64,000 nt of DNA from contig NZ_OY780935.1 of the NCBI RefSeq assembly GCF_963675965.1, positions 3,641,685 through 3,705,684 on the forward strand. Reading direction: 5' to 3'. Shown here piece after piece: positions 49,289 through 57,900 of the stretch. A program made the translations under genes and the position numbers. The notes beneath the pieces are model-generated. The model was not told where the DNA came from. It saw only the letters and a list, made by a program, of their open reading frames with translations, and ran no database searches. The DNA is from an uncultured Celeribacter sp. (GTDB lineage: Bacteria > Pseudomonadota > Alphaproteobacteria > Rhodobacterales > Rhodobacteraceae). How positions within the stretch are numbered: position 1 is the stretch's first letter; each line of letters starts with the position of its first letter.

Positions 49289-49832
49289 GCAAGACCCCAG
49301 TCGGGGTGACCGATGATCTGGGGGAACGTAGGGCCGGTGCGGGCGCAGATGATGGCCTGGTTGTCAGTCAACGTGGTTGTTCCTTTGGCAGTTATTCTGT
49401 CCGACATTGTAACTGCTGCAGGATTCCCCAGCGCGCCCGAATGCCAGCACGAGGCCGTCTCATGTCGCTATTATGTGGATAACCGTGCTGGCCTGGTGCG
49501 CCGAGTGGCCTGTGAAGCGCCTGCCAAGCGCCGGCTGAGATGACCTTGACGGGAGTTCCGTACTTTTCGCCTAAGGGGCTCGGAGACCAGACTGGCCATC
49601 CCTAACATGTTTATCGGATCGCAATTGTCGCTTCGGGTCGAGCAAGGAACACTTGCGCGCGACCCACGGGACACTTGCGCGCGACAGAACCTAAGGGGGA
49701 GGGCCCTCGGGCGGTCAATCGCGAGCCGAAGTATCCGATATGTCGAAAATGATATTCTGATCCTGATGCGACGATCCGCGCCATTCGCCATCATGTTCGG
49801 AAGGCCAACCGGGCAGTGAACTCGTCAGCTTG
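49289..49832. other. Non-coding region between mobC and integrase
   Basis: 544 bp with no supported gene; open frames lack start signals. It contains the tandem repeat at 49649-49685 and is the place where a transfer origin would be expected, upstream of mobC. The repeat could alternatively be the end of a lost IS21-like element. Confidence 0.45.
49649..49685. repeat. Tandem repeat ACACTTGCGCGCGAC x2
   Basis: Two identical 15-bp copies (49649-49663 and 49671-49685) with a 22-bp period, followed by a G-rich tract AAGGGGGAGGG. Candidate relaxosome binding site or IS end. Confidence 0.6.
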
Positions 49833-51698
49833 TCAGAACAATCGCGGCAGCTTAGCAACCACGCCGCTCATCACGGACATCGACGTCGCGACATCATATT
49901 GCTCGTCATGCACGTCACCGCCGCTGTGCCCGACCAAGTCACGGCGCTGCTTCTCGCTGACCTCGGGCAACTCCTTCAGGTGGGCGATGGCATAATGGCG
50001 GAACGAGTGGAAGCAGAGTTCCCTGGGGTTGCCGTCCAGCTGCAACACCAGCGCCTTCGCCCAGTTGTAATAGATCTTGTCTCCGAAGGACTGGCTTTCA
50101 TTCGTCGCGATCAACTCGGGGAAGAGGGCCGAGGCGCCTCGCTGACGCATTTCTTCAACATGCCTGAGAAAGCCCAGTTCGATCAGATGTGCGTGAATGG
50201 GAACCAGGCGCTCCGAACTGAAGGTCTTGACCCCGCGATGCATGTTGTCGCGGATGTGGTAGCAGGGAATGCCGTCGACGGACACGACATCGCGGGGTTC
50301 CAGGCCGAGAACCTCCTCCCGCCGGGCGCCGCTGTAGCCCGCCAGAATCGGCCCCCAGTAGAGCCCGTCCGCCTTCACGATGTTGCCACGCTCATGGCGC
50401 CGCGATGTTGACCTGCAGCCCGTCCAGATCGGGTGCCGGAAGACCTGCTGGAGTTCCGGCAGGGTGAAGGCTTCGCGCTTGTCGCGGTTGCGCTTTTCTT
50501 CCCGCACGCGAAGCAGGCCGAGTTCGATCGAGTCCGAAATCGTGATGCTTTCGCTTTTGGCGAACTGGAAGATGAGCTTGAACCGGTCCAGATGCCCGTT
50601 GATCGTGCGAGGCGCGAGGCCGACCTTTTTCTCGGGAAGATCCTCGGCGCGTGCCAGAAGCTCATCGATGGTTCTGTCCGCGTCCTTCGCGCTTTTCCCG
50701 TAGCTCGTTGGAAGTCGCTGCAGCACCGACTTGTAGAACTTGAGATGGCCCTGCGTGATATCCCGAAGGTCGGTGATGCCGGTTGCCTTGATGAACAGGC
50801 GTGCCTGAGCGGCAAGCTGCTTTCTGGTGTCTTCCTTGATGTGATCGCGATCCCTCTCAGCGTTGATACGTTCAACGAGTGCGACAATGTCCGGATCGAA
50901 ACTGAACTCGGGCCTTTGGGTAGGGACTTGAGTTGGGGCAGATGCCTCGATCAGGGTGGTTTCCCCGGAGATGTGAAGGGGCTCTCGGGGATCGATGATC
51001 TCGGCAGCCGCGCCGTCGAGGATTTCCCGCGCAAGGGCGCGCGCTTGCTCCAGGCTCGGATCTTCCCGACCTTCAGATGCGGACCAGGCGGCGGCTTTTC
51101 CGGCTAGCAGCAGTTGCCGTAGAGAGAGAACGGTCTTGGCCGCAGGGGGCAAGGTTTCGTCTGTCGCGGCCTGAATGCTGTCCCGCGCGGCGCGAAGCAT
51201 CTTGTTGACGCCCGCCTCGGACAGCACGTCGCGCGACAGGATGCCAAGCATCGTCTCCAGCGACGCGATGTCTGTCTCACTCGAACCTTCGTTGAGTACG
51301 GTGCGTCGGTCGTGAGCGGAGAGCTCCGGATGCAGTCCCTTGCTCGCCAGGTGAGACCAGGCGCGCGCCGTCGCCCAATCGAGACGCTGGTCTTCTTCGG
51401 ATGAGCCCACCGGGTCCATCCGGCTGATCATGCGCTGACGCTCGATGCGGTCAAGCTCGCTGCGCACAACCGAGGTCAGCCAGGCCTTGGCCTGGCCGGG
51501 GGTCAGCTTTCCATCGGTGATCGCATCCAGCATCCGGTCGCACTCGTAGTTCAATCTGCGTGCGATGATACACGCGATCGACCGGTCCGTGGTGCGCAGA
51601 GACAGCTGCCAATGTCGGGTTTTTGTGGAAAACTCAGGCACGCGCCGACGCCAGCTCCAGGTGGAGCCGCGTTGTAGGAGGTAGGGGGTGGTCGCCAA
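49833..51698 (-). CDS. Tyrosine-recombinase integrase
   Basis: 621 aa. N-terminal DUF6538-like arm-binding part (YLLQRGSTWSWRRRVPEFS), a SAM-like core-binding domain at about 270-390, and the catalytic domain with Arg in GYSGARREEVLGL, HxxR in FHSFRHYAIAHL, GHS, and the Tyr in HDEQYD. Large integrases of this kind insert islands into tRNA genes. It starts 123 bp from the tRNA-Asn att core. Confidence 0.92.
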   Translation of the reverse strand: MATTPYLLQRGSTWSWRRRVPEFSTKTRHWQLSLRTTDRSIACIIARRLNYECDRMLDAITDGKLTPGQAKAWLTSVVRSELDRIERQRMISRMDPVGSSEEDQRLDWATARAWSHLASKGLHPELSAHDRRTVLNEGSSETDIASLETMLGILSRDVLSEAGVNKMLRAARDSIQAATDETLPPAAKTVLSLRQLLLAGKAAAWSASEGREDPSLEQARALAREILDGAAAEIIDPREPLHISGETTLIEASAPTQVPTQRPEFSFDPDIVALVERINAERDRDHIKEDTRKQLAAQARLFIKATGITDLRDITQGHLKFYKSVLQRLPTSYGKSAKDADRTIDELLARAEDLPEKKVGLAPRTINGHLDRFKLIFQFAKSESITISDSIELGLLRVREEKRNRDKREAFTLPELQQVFRHPIWTGCRSTSRRHERGNIVKADGLYWGPILAGYSGARREEVLGLEPRDVVSVDGIPCYHIRDNMHRGVKTFSSERLVPIHAHLIELGFLRHVEEMRQRGASALFPELIATNESQSFGDKIYYNWAKALVLQLDGNPRELCFHSFRHYAIAHLKELPEVSEKQRRDLVGHSGGDVHDEQYDVATSMSVMSGVVAKLPRLF

Positions 51699-51746
51699 GA
51701 TGAGGCCTCCAGAATTGGAGACGAGCGACCCGCATTTCAGGAATTT

Positions 51747-51772
51747 GTGCTACAGTGCTGTGTGACACTGTA
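51747..51772. repeat. Inverted repeat in the integrase promoter
   Basis: TACAGTG (51751-51757) and CACTGTA (51766-51772) around 8 bases. The left part GTGCTACAGT also occurs in the palindrome at 15959-15976 at the other island end. Possible integrase or excision-factor binding site. Confidence 0.5.
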
Positions 51773-51820
51773 CTTTCCCAATTCAGCCTATGCCTTGATT
51801 ATCAAGGGCTTATGGGTGAA

Positions 51821-51838
51821 TTGGCTCCGGCGGTAGGG
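51821..51838 (+). repeat. Right attachment repeat of the island (tRNA-Asn 3' end)
   Basis: TTGGCTCCGGCGGTAGGG, same sequence and direction as 15857-15874. It covers the CCA end, acceptor strand and part of the T arm of tRNA-Asn, so insertion keeps the tRNA intact. Confidence 0.88.
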
Positions 51839-51896
51839 ATCGAACCTACGACCAATTGATTAACAGTCAACTGCTCTACCGCTGAGCTACGCCGGA
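51822..51896 (-). tRNA. tRNA-Asn(GUU)
   Basis: 75-nt cloverleaf with encoded CCA on the minus strand. Acceptor TCCGGCG pairs with CGCCGGA; the anticodon loop CTGTTAA gives GTT; GGTTCGATCC T loop. Its 3' end is the island integration site. Confidence 0.96.
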
Positions 51897-51977
51897 ACAT
51901 GTGGCGCTGTATAGCCAGAGGGTTTGGGGCGTGCAAGAGGGTTTGTGACAAAATTTGAAAAAATGGCAAATTTTCTT

Positions 51978-52874
51978 TTATAATATTGAAAATAAAGCAT
52001 TTTCATTCAAACTGGGAGCGGCGTGAACCTGATGTTTTTGGTGCAGATCGATCAGATGGGCCAGCGTGTTGCGTGCCGCGGCGGGCAGGTGGCTGTCGGG
52101 AAGCGCGCTGTAGACCCTGCGGGTCAGCTCTGGCAGATGCAGCGGGCCATCGTGCAGTGCCTGCAGGATATGATCTTCGCGCAGCGCACGGTGGGCGAGG
52201 AGCTCTTCTATCCTTGAGCGCGGGGTGTCAATCGGGGCGCCATGGCCCGGCAGCAGCCGCGTGGCCCGACGATCCAGCAGTTTTGCACAGCTGTCGCGAA
52301 AGGCCGCGGCATCGCCGTCGGGCGGCGAGATGAGCGAGGAGGACCAGCCCATGATCAGATCGCCGCAGAAGATCAGATCAGACCACTGAAAGCACAGATG
52401 ATTGCCCATATGTCCGGGGGTGTGCAGAGCGGTCACCGCTGTGTCGTCAAGCCGGACGGTCGCGCCATCGTTCAGACAGCGGTCCGGTTGAAACTCATGG
52501 TCGACCCCTTCGCCACCTCCTGTTGCCCCCTCTGCATGAAGCATTTGCATGTGCGGGCTTCGCCCGGCGTCTGCCGTGCCAAAGGCCAAGACCACAGCGC
52601 CGGTTTCCCGGGCCAGTGCGCCCGTACCCGCAGAGTGATCGACATGGGCATGGCTGACCAGAATGTGGCTGATTTCCGCGCCTGTCGGGAGCGCAGAGAG
52701 GATCGCATCGCGATGATCCGGCAGGTCGGGGCCCGGGTCGATCAGCATGCGCCTGGGGCCGGAGCCGATCAGATAGCTGTTGGTGCCCCAATAGGTCATC
52801 GGCGAAGGGTTGGGGGCCAGAATACGGATCACGCCGGGGGCGCATTCGGAGATGGTTTCCGGTCGGTTGTGCAT
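51978..52874 (-). CDS. MBL-fold metallohydrolase (LACTB2-like)
   Basis: 298 aa. Zinc motif SHAHVDHSAG (HxHxDH), then HTPGHMGNH, FCGDLIMGW and LPGHG carry the other metal ligands; the last 70 residues form a winged-helix tail as in LACTB2/glyoxalase-II-like hydrolases. Substrate not known; RNA or thioester hydrolysis are both found in the family. First gene right of the island. Confidence 0.87.
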   Translation of the reverse strand: MHNRPETISECAPGVIRILAPNPSPMTYWGTNSYLIGSGPRRMLIDPGPDLPDHRDAILSALPTGAEISHILVSHAHVDHSAGTGALARETGAVVLAFGTADAGRSPHMQMLHAEGATGGGEGVDHEFQPDRCLNDGATVRLDDTAVTALHTPGHMGNHLCFQWSDLIFCGDLIMGWSSSLISPPDGDAAAFRDSCAKLLDRRATRLLPGHGAPIDTPRSRIEELLAHRALREDHILQALHDGPLHLPELTRRVYSALPDSHLPAAARNTLAHLIDLHQKHQVHAAPSLNENALFSIL

Positions 52875-52920
52875 ATGTTTTTCCTTTCCACGGGCCCTCG
52901 GTCCCGGCTACCAATAGCGC

Positions 52921-54252
52921 ATGTTCTTTGCTTGGCTCAAAAAATATCTGCCGCGCGGCCTTTATGGGCGTGCTGCATTGATCCTGCTGGTGCCGGTCGT
53001 GGTGATTCAGCTGGTGGTTCTGGTGATTTTTTCGCAGCGCTATTTCGAAGACATCACCCAGCAATTGATGGATGGGGTGGTCTCCGAGATCAGACTGTAT
53101 GTGCTGACGCTTGAGGAGCTGCCGCCCACGCAACATGCCGCGGCCTTGGCGGTGCTCGATCAGGAATTCGATTTCCAGTCGCAACTGGGCGCCCCCGCGC
53201 CAGTGCCGGAAAGACGGCGATGGTTTGATTTTTCCTCACGCGTGATTTCGGCTGAATTGCGGGCAGGACTGGAGCAGATCGAGGGCGTCGATGTCGCCAG
53301 TGATACCTCGCGCGTTGCGCTGTCGCTGATGACCGAGGCCGGGCGGCTGAGCCTGCAATTGCCACGGCGGCGGGCCTCAGCGTCGAACCCGCATCAATTG
53401 ATGGTCTGGACGGTCTTTACCAGCCTTGTGATCACCTTGATCGCGGCGATTTTCCTGCGCAACCAGATGCGGCCCATTCGCCAGCTGTCGCGCGCCGCCG
53501 AGGCCTTTGGGCGGGGGGAAAGCGTCGCCTATCGGCCCGCGGGCGCGACTGAGGTGCGCTCAGCTGGCGCGGCGTTTTTGAATATGCGGTCGCGCATTGA
53601 ACGGCAGATCGAGCAGCGCACGCTGATGCTGTCGGGTGTGTCCCATGATTTGCGGACACCGTTGACGCGTATCCGGCTTGGGTTGTCGATGCTTGAGGTA
53701 TCTGACGACGACGCAGGGGAAGTCACGGCGATGCAGCGCGATCTGGACGAGATGGAACGGCTGATCGAGGCCTTTCTGGCGTTTTCGCGCACGGCAACAG
53801 TTGAAGATCCTGTGGAAACCGATCTGAGCGCGCTTGTGTCAGAGGCGACGGAGAAGGCGCGGCGGGCAGGGGGCATGGTATCGCTTGGCGATATGCCGAC
53901 TGGGCCGACGATGCTGATGGCGCGTCCGGAGGCGCTGACCCGGGCGGTTGACAATCTGGTGTCCAATGCGCTGCGCTATGGCACACAGACCCGTCTTTCA
54001 ATTACGCTGTACGACCGCTCCGTGGTGATTTCCGTCGAAGACGACGGGCCGGGCATTGACCAGGATCGGCGGGACAGTGCCTTGCAGGCTTTCGTGCGTC
54101 TCGACAGCGCTCGTAATCAGAACAAAGGCTCCGGTGTCGGATTGGGGTTGGCAATTGCCTTTGACGTGGCGCGGCGCCATGGGGGCACATTGCGGTTGGG
54201 GGAAAGCGGGACTCTTGGCGGGCTCAAGGCGGATCTGGTTTTGCCGCGCTGA
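52921..54252 (+). CDS. Sensor histidine kinase, EnvZ-like
   Basis: 443 aa. Membrane helices at about 17-38 and 160-178 enclose a periplasmic sensor; HAMP at about 180-230; phospho-His in SGVSHDLRTPLTRIRL (near 244); N box DNLVSNALRYG; G boxes EDDGPGID and GSGVGLGLAIA. Phosphorylates an OmpR-type regulator, which is not in this window. Divergent from the MBL gene with 46 bp between. Confidence 0.92.
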   Translation: MFFAWLKKYLPRGLYGRAALILLVPVVVIQLVVLVIFSQRYFEDITQQLMDGVVSEIRLYVLTLEELPPTQHAAALAVLDQEFDFQSQLGAPAPVPERRRWFDFSSRVISAELRAGLEQIEGVDVASDTSRVALSLMTEAGRLSLQLPRRRASASNPHQLMVWTVFTSLVITLIAAIFLRNQMRPIRQLSRAAEAFGRGESVAYRPAGATEVRSAGAAFLNMRSRIERQIEQRTLMLSGVSHDLRTPLTRIRLGLSMLEVSDDDAGEVTAMQRDLDEMERLIEAFLAFSRTATVEDPVETDLSALVSEATEKARRAGGMVSLGDMPTGPTMLMARPEALTRAVDNLVSNALRYGTQTRLSITLYDRSVVISVEDDGPGIDQDRRDSALQAFVRLDSARNQNKGSGVGLGLAIAFDVARRHGGTLRLGESGTLGGLKADLVLPR

Positions 54253-54399
54253 GGGGCTGGAATTTTGCGGACGGTTTTTGCGAACACTGTGCATTTACAC
54301 GCTGTGTTTTTTATCCTGACGCGCTGCTAAGGGTTGCCAAAAATACCGTTTTCCGGTCAGATCGCGGATGCAAAGGACTTTTGAAAAGGGATTTATGTG

Positions 54400-54735
54400 A
54401 TGGCAGGGAAGTTCGAACTCTACACCGATAAGGCTGGTGAATTCCGGTTCCGCCTGAAGGCTGGCAATGGCGAGATCATTCTGGCGAGCGAGGGCTACAA
54501 GCAAAAGGCCAGCGCCGAAAACGGCATTGAGTCTGTGCGAAAGAATGCGCCGCTGGATGAGCGCTACGAACGCAAGGACACTGTGTCGGGCAAGCCGATG
54601 TTCAATCTCAAAGCGTCGAACGGTCAGGTGATTGGGACGAGCGAATCCTACAGCAGCACGTCGGCGCGTGACAACGGCATCGAATCCGTGAAGAAAAACG
54701 CCCCCGACGCATCGCTGGACGATCAGACCGCGTAA
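54400..54735 (+). CDS. YegP/DUF1508 repeat protein
   Basis: 111 aa with two DUF1508 repeats of about 50 residues (KFELYTDKAGEFRFRLKAGNGEIILASEGY and the later MFNLKASNGQVIGTSESYS, each with a following NGIESVKKNAP). The repeats make a small beta-sheet dimer-like fold; function unknown. ATG at 54400 preferred over the GTG one codon earlier. Confidence 0.88.
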   Translation: MAGKFELYTDKAGEFRFRLKAGNGEIILASEGYKQKASAENGIESVRKNAPLDERYERKDTVSGKPMFNLKASNGQVIGTSESYSSTSARDNGIESVKKNAPDASLDDQTA

Positions 54736-54759
54736 CCCCGTCGAGGTGCCGGAAGCATT

Positions 54760-54802
54760 AAAAAAAACCGCCTCACGCATTGCGTTGGGGCGGTTTTTTT
54801 TG
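54760..54802. terminator. Rho-independent terminator, usable both ways
   Basis: A run AAAAAAACCGCC pairs with GGCGGTTTTTTT around a GC-rich loop, with a U tract on either strand. It ends the YegP-like gene and also faces the DUF882 gene. Confidence 0.9.
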
Positions 54803-54876
54803 ATGTGATGGTTTGCGGTGGTGGCTGTTGGGCTGCCGGGAACAGCCCTGTTGGCCCGCGTTGTTGACCGGCGGCC

Positions 54877-55446
54877 TCAGCCTTTCCAGGTGCGGACGGG
54901 ACCACAATCCATATGGACGAAGTTGGAGCCGAAGTAGCGGCCCACGCCGCCAGCAGAGCAGGCCTGCGCTGCGGAAGCCATCTGGCTGACCGACCGGGAT
55001 TTCAGGCGCAGGTCAGCGGCCTGAGCCTGCATGTGCAGGGAATTCTTGGCGACACCGCGCGACCGTGCGCGTAGCATGGCGTTGGTTTCGGGGGACCGAT
55101 AGCCGGAGAGCAGCATATAGGGCTCTTTCACATCCATCAGACCATGCGCCGCAGCCATGATGTCCACGGTGCGTGCGTCCACGGCTTTGATTTGGGAATT
55201 GCGCCAGTCGCGGAAGAAATAGGTGATCTCTTTCAGAGCTTCGGGGATATACTTGCCTTCGACCCAGTAGATCGTGTCGATGCTTTCGCCGGTTCGACCG
55301 GAATACATGCTGATTTTGCGAATATCGCCCGCGCCGCGCAGGAAACCTGCTGCATTTGCGTAGACCGGAGTTGCACTTACGGCAGCGGCTGCAAAGCCCC
55401 GCAGAAGTCCACGGCGTGAAATTACGCCATTTGCATCTTTTGTCAT
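54877..55446 (-). CDS. DUF882/M15-like murein peptidase, Tat-exported
   Basis: 189 aa from ATG 55446, with GAGAGA upstream. The N-terminus has SRRGLLRGFAAAAV, a twin-Arg signal. The M15-type zinc site is seen as SLHMQAQAADLRL (H..., D) and FVHMD near the end, with SGYRSPETN before it. YcbK-like family; acts on peptidoglycan side chains. Longer upstream codons in frame lack conserved features. Confidence 0.86.
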   Translation of the reverse strand: MTKDANGVISRRGLLRGFAAAAVSATPVYANAAGFLRGAGDIRKISMYSGRTGESIDTIYWVEGKYIPEALKEITYFFRDWRNSQIKAVDARTVDIMAAAHGLMDVKEPYMLLSGYRSPETNAMLRARSRGVAKNSLHMQAQAADLRLKSRSVSQMASAAQACSAGGVGRYFGSNFVHMDCGPVRTWKG

Positions 55447-56130
55447 TCTCTCAAGCGTCCCGTCGCTTACCTGTTCCCGCCTCAAGCGGATTGATCTGAT
55501 GGCCACTTTTTGGGCCTTTTTGATCACTTGTCGTGATCTGGTCGTCATCCCTAGAGAGCTGCTGTACGATCCTAAGCGGGGACACCGTCGTGCGGCAGAT
55601 GCTCTGACTCACGGTGGTGACGTTCACGTTTTTGCGACCGTACTGTGCCATTTTTGCCGGTCTGCGTGAAAAACGGGTCGTCGACGCGGCGCTCTGTGGT
55701 GGTCCGAATTGCCCTTTCGGGCGATGTGGTCATCTTATGGCACATTGTGATTCTCCGGCCAAGCGTCGCTTTGGTCGCAGGCAGGGGGTTTGCGCCATAT
55801 CGGCGATATTTTGCGCAAAAGACTGTTTAAATCCTTACCAAACGCCCCAAAATACGCAGATCCGCCCCGTATTCCAGTCGGAACACTGTGCATCTGTCTG
55901 TGCCGAAAAGGAGTCATCTGCACGCCATGAGTGGTGTCTTTTAGGGTGGATGCACCTTCTGCGCGTATTTTGCCTTGAAAATGGAAAGGGGAAAATCTGA
56001 TTTCTTTTCCCTTCCAGCGGGACTGTTGTTTGTTGAACACATGCGGCTGACGAGACGCGTTTTCCTCTCTCGTCTTTGAAATGAATGCACTATCTTAATC
56101 TGCACGACCGTCAAATATTCGAGGACACAG
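55447..56130. other. Gene-free stretch between DUF882 and L,D-transpeptidase
   Basis: 684 bp. The open frames are short, without family residues or start signals. Both neighbours point outward, so it must hold two promoters. No RNA gene or strong terminator is recognised. Confidence 0.5.
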
Positions 56131-57780
56131 ATGTTGTTTACCCCGCCTTTCCGGTTTTCCGTTTCTCTGCATCCACGCGGTTTGCGCTCGGCTGTCCAGG
56201 CCGTCATGGTGGCCGCGGCTGTTTCTGCATCTGTGGTTTCGGTTCTGCCCGCTCCCGCGCAGGCCCAGCAGGTCTCTGCGCTGATGCAGTCGATCGCTGA
56301 GGCGGCGTCTGGTTCGAAAGACCTGTCCGAATTCTACCGCGCCAACGGCTATCAGCCGATCTTCACCGATGGGTCTGCGCGCGCCAAGGCGCGACGGGCG
56401 GCTTTGCTGCGTGCCGTAATGGCAGCGCCGGAACAGGGGCTGGCGCCCTATGATACCAGCCTGCTGCAGGCCAATCTGCGGGGGATCAAGTCCGACCGCG
56501 ATCTGGGCCGGGCCGAGGTTGCGCTGGCGCAGCTGTTTCTGGACTACGCCCGCGACATTCAGACCGGGCAGCTGATCCCGTCGCGTGTAGATGACGGCAT
56601 CGTGCGTCAGGTGCCGTATCGCGATGGCGTGTCGCTTCTGACCAATTTCTCAAAATCGAGCCCGGCGGCCTATCTGCGCTCTCTGGAGCCGCAGTCGCCG
56701 GAATATGCCCGCCTGCTGCGCGAGAAAAACCGCCTGCAAGAGGTGATCGCCCAAGGCGGCTGGGGCGCACAGGTTCCCGACGGCAAATATGAACCCGGCC
56801 AGTCCGGCAATGGCGTGATCGCATTGCGCAACCGCCTGATGGCCATGGGCTATCTGCCGCGTTCTGCGGCAACCAGCTATGATGCGCAGATGACCAAAGC
56901 CGTGCAGAGCTTTCAGGCGCAGCACGGCCTGGCCGTCGATGGGGTGGCTGGGCCGGGCACTTTGGCTGAGGTAAATGTCGAGCCGCAGGAGCGTCTCGCC
57001 TCAATCTTTGTGGCGCTTGAGCGCGAACGCTGGACCAATTTCGATCGCGGCGAACGTCATATCTGGGTGAACCTGACCGATTTTACCGCCAAGATCGTGG
57101 ACCATGGCCAGGTGACTTTTGAAACCCGCTCTGTAATCGGTGCTCGCAGCCATGATCGGCGCAGTCCCGAGTTTTCCGACGAAATGGAACATATGGTGGT
57201 GAACCCGACGTGGAACGTGCCGCGTTCGATTGCCGTCAAGGAATACCTGCCGATGATGCAGAAGAACCCGAATGCGGCTGGGCACCTGCGTTTGGTCAAC
57301 GGGCGCGGTCAGACCGTCAGCCGTGAAGGCATCGACTTCACCCAGTTCAACCGCTCCAACTTCCCCTTCGATCTGAAGCAGCCGCCCTCGCGCAGCAATG
57401 CTCTGGGTCTGGTGAAATTCATGTTCCCGAACCGTTACAACATCTACCTCCACGACACCCCGTCCAAAAGCCTGTTCGGTCGTGAAGTGCGAGCGTTTTC
57501 CCATGGCTGTATCCGTCTCGGCGACCCCTTTGATTTCGCCTATGCGCTGCTGAAGCCGCAGACCGCTGACCCCGAGGGCTTTTTCAAGGCGCGTCTGAAT
57601 TCGGGTGTGGAAAATGTGATTGAACTGAAGCAGCATGTCCCCGTGCACCTAGTTTACCGCACAGCGGTAACGCTGCCCAAGGGCGGGATGGAATACCGTC
57701 GTGACATCTATGGCCGCGATGCCCGGATCTGGGCGGCGCTTCAGGCCAAGGGGGTTCAGCTTTCGGCCAGCGGGAGCTGA
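56131..57780 (+). CDS. L,D-transpeptidase of the YcbB type
   Basis: 549 aa. Signal peptide to about residue 46 (APAQAQQ). An N-terminal scaffold (about 50-210), a peptidoglycan-binding domain at about 225-285 (RNRLMAMGYLPRS, FQAQHGLAVDGVAGPGT), and the YkuD catalytic domain with FSHGCIRLGDP holding the catalytic Cys and its His. It makes 3-3 cross-links in the wall or attaches proteins to it. Confidence 0.92.
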   Translation: MLFTPPFRFSVSLHPRGLRSAVQAVMVAAAVSASVVSVLPAPAQAQQVSALMQSIAEAASGSKDLSEFYRANGYQPIFTDGSARAKARRAALLRAVMAAPEQGLAPYDTSLLQANLRGIKSDRDLGRAEVALAQLFLDYARDIQTGQLIPSRVDDGIVRQVPYRDGVSLLTNFSKSSPAAYLRSLEPQSPEYARLLREKNRLQEVIAQGGWGAQVPDGKYEPGQSGNGVIALRNRLMAMGYLPRSAATSYDAQMTKAVQSFQAQHGLAVDGVAGPGTLAEVNVEPQERLASIFVALERERWTNFDRGERHIWVNLTDFTAKIVDHGQVTFETRSVIGARSHDRRSPEFSDEMEHMVVNPTWNVPRSIAVKEYLPMMQKNPNAAGHLRLVNGRGQTVSREGIDFTQFNRSNFPFDLKQPPSRSNALGLVKFMFPNRYNIYLHDTPSKSLFGREVRAFSHGCIRLGDPFDFAYALLKPQTADPEGFFKARLNSGVENVIELKQHVPVHLVYRTAVTLPKGGMEYRRDIYGRDARIWAALQAKGVQLSASGS

Positions 57781-57808
57781 CAGGGGCGTGTCGAAAGAGT
57801 TCTAGAGA

Positions 57809-57842
57809 CGAAAAAGGGCGCCTTCGGGGGCCCTTTGCTTTT
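57809..57842 (+). terminator. Rho-independent terminator after L,D-transpeptidase
   Basis: AAAGGGCGCC and GGGGCCCTTT arms around a TTCG tetraloop, followed by GCTTTTC. Separates this gene from lpxD. Confidence 0.85.
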
Positions 57843-57900
57843 CAAAAGGGTTGGGAATGCTTATGTCCAATCCTAACAGATTTTCGGAGGCACGAGTCAG

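Larger units (their letters stand above)
15857..51838. mobile_element. About 36-kb integrative mobilisable island in tRNA-Asn
   Basis: Defined by the 18-bp direct repeats, a tyrosine integrase reading away from the tRNA-Asn end, and mobC-relaxase genes. It lacks a visible conjugative secretion system, so it would need a helper element to transfer. Cargo is an energy and stress gene set. Two IS5-family insertions, an IS110 fragment and several broken genes show it has been resident for some time. Whether it still excises cannot be told from sequence. Confidence 0.85.

Noticed and set aside
49471..49794. Possible 107-aa gene between mobC and the integrase
   Set aside because: Arg/Ser-rich residues, no ribosome-binding site, and it contains the tandem repeat; more likely non-coding.
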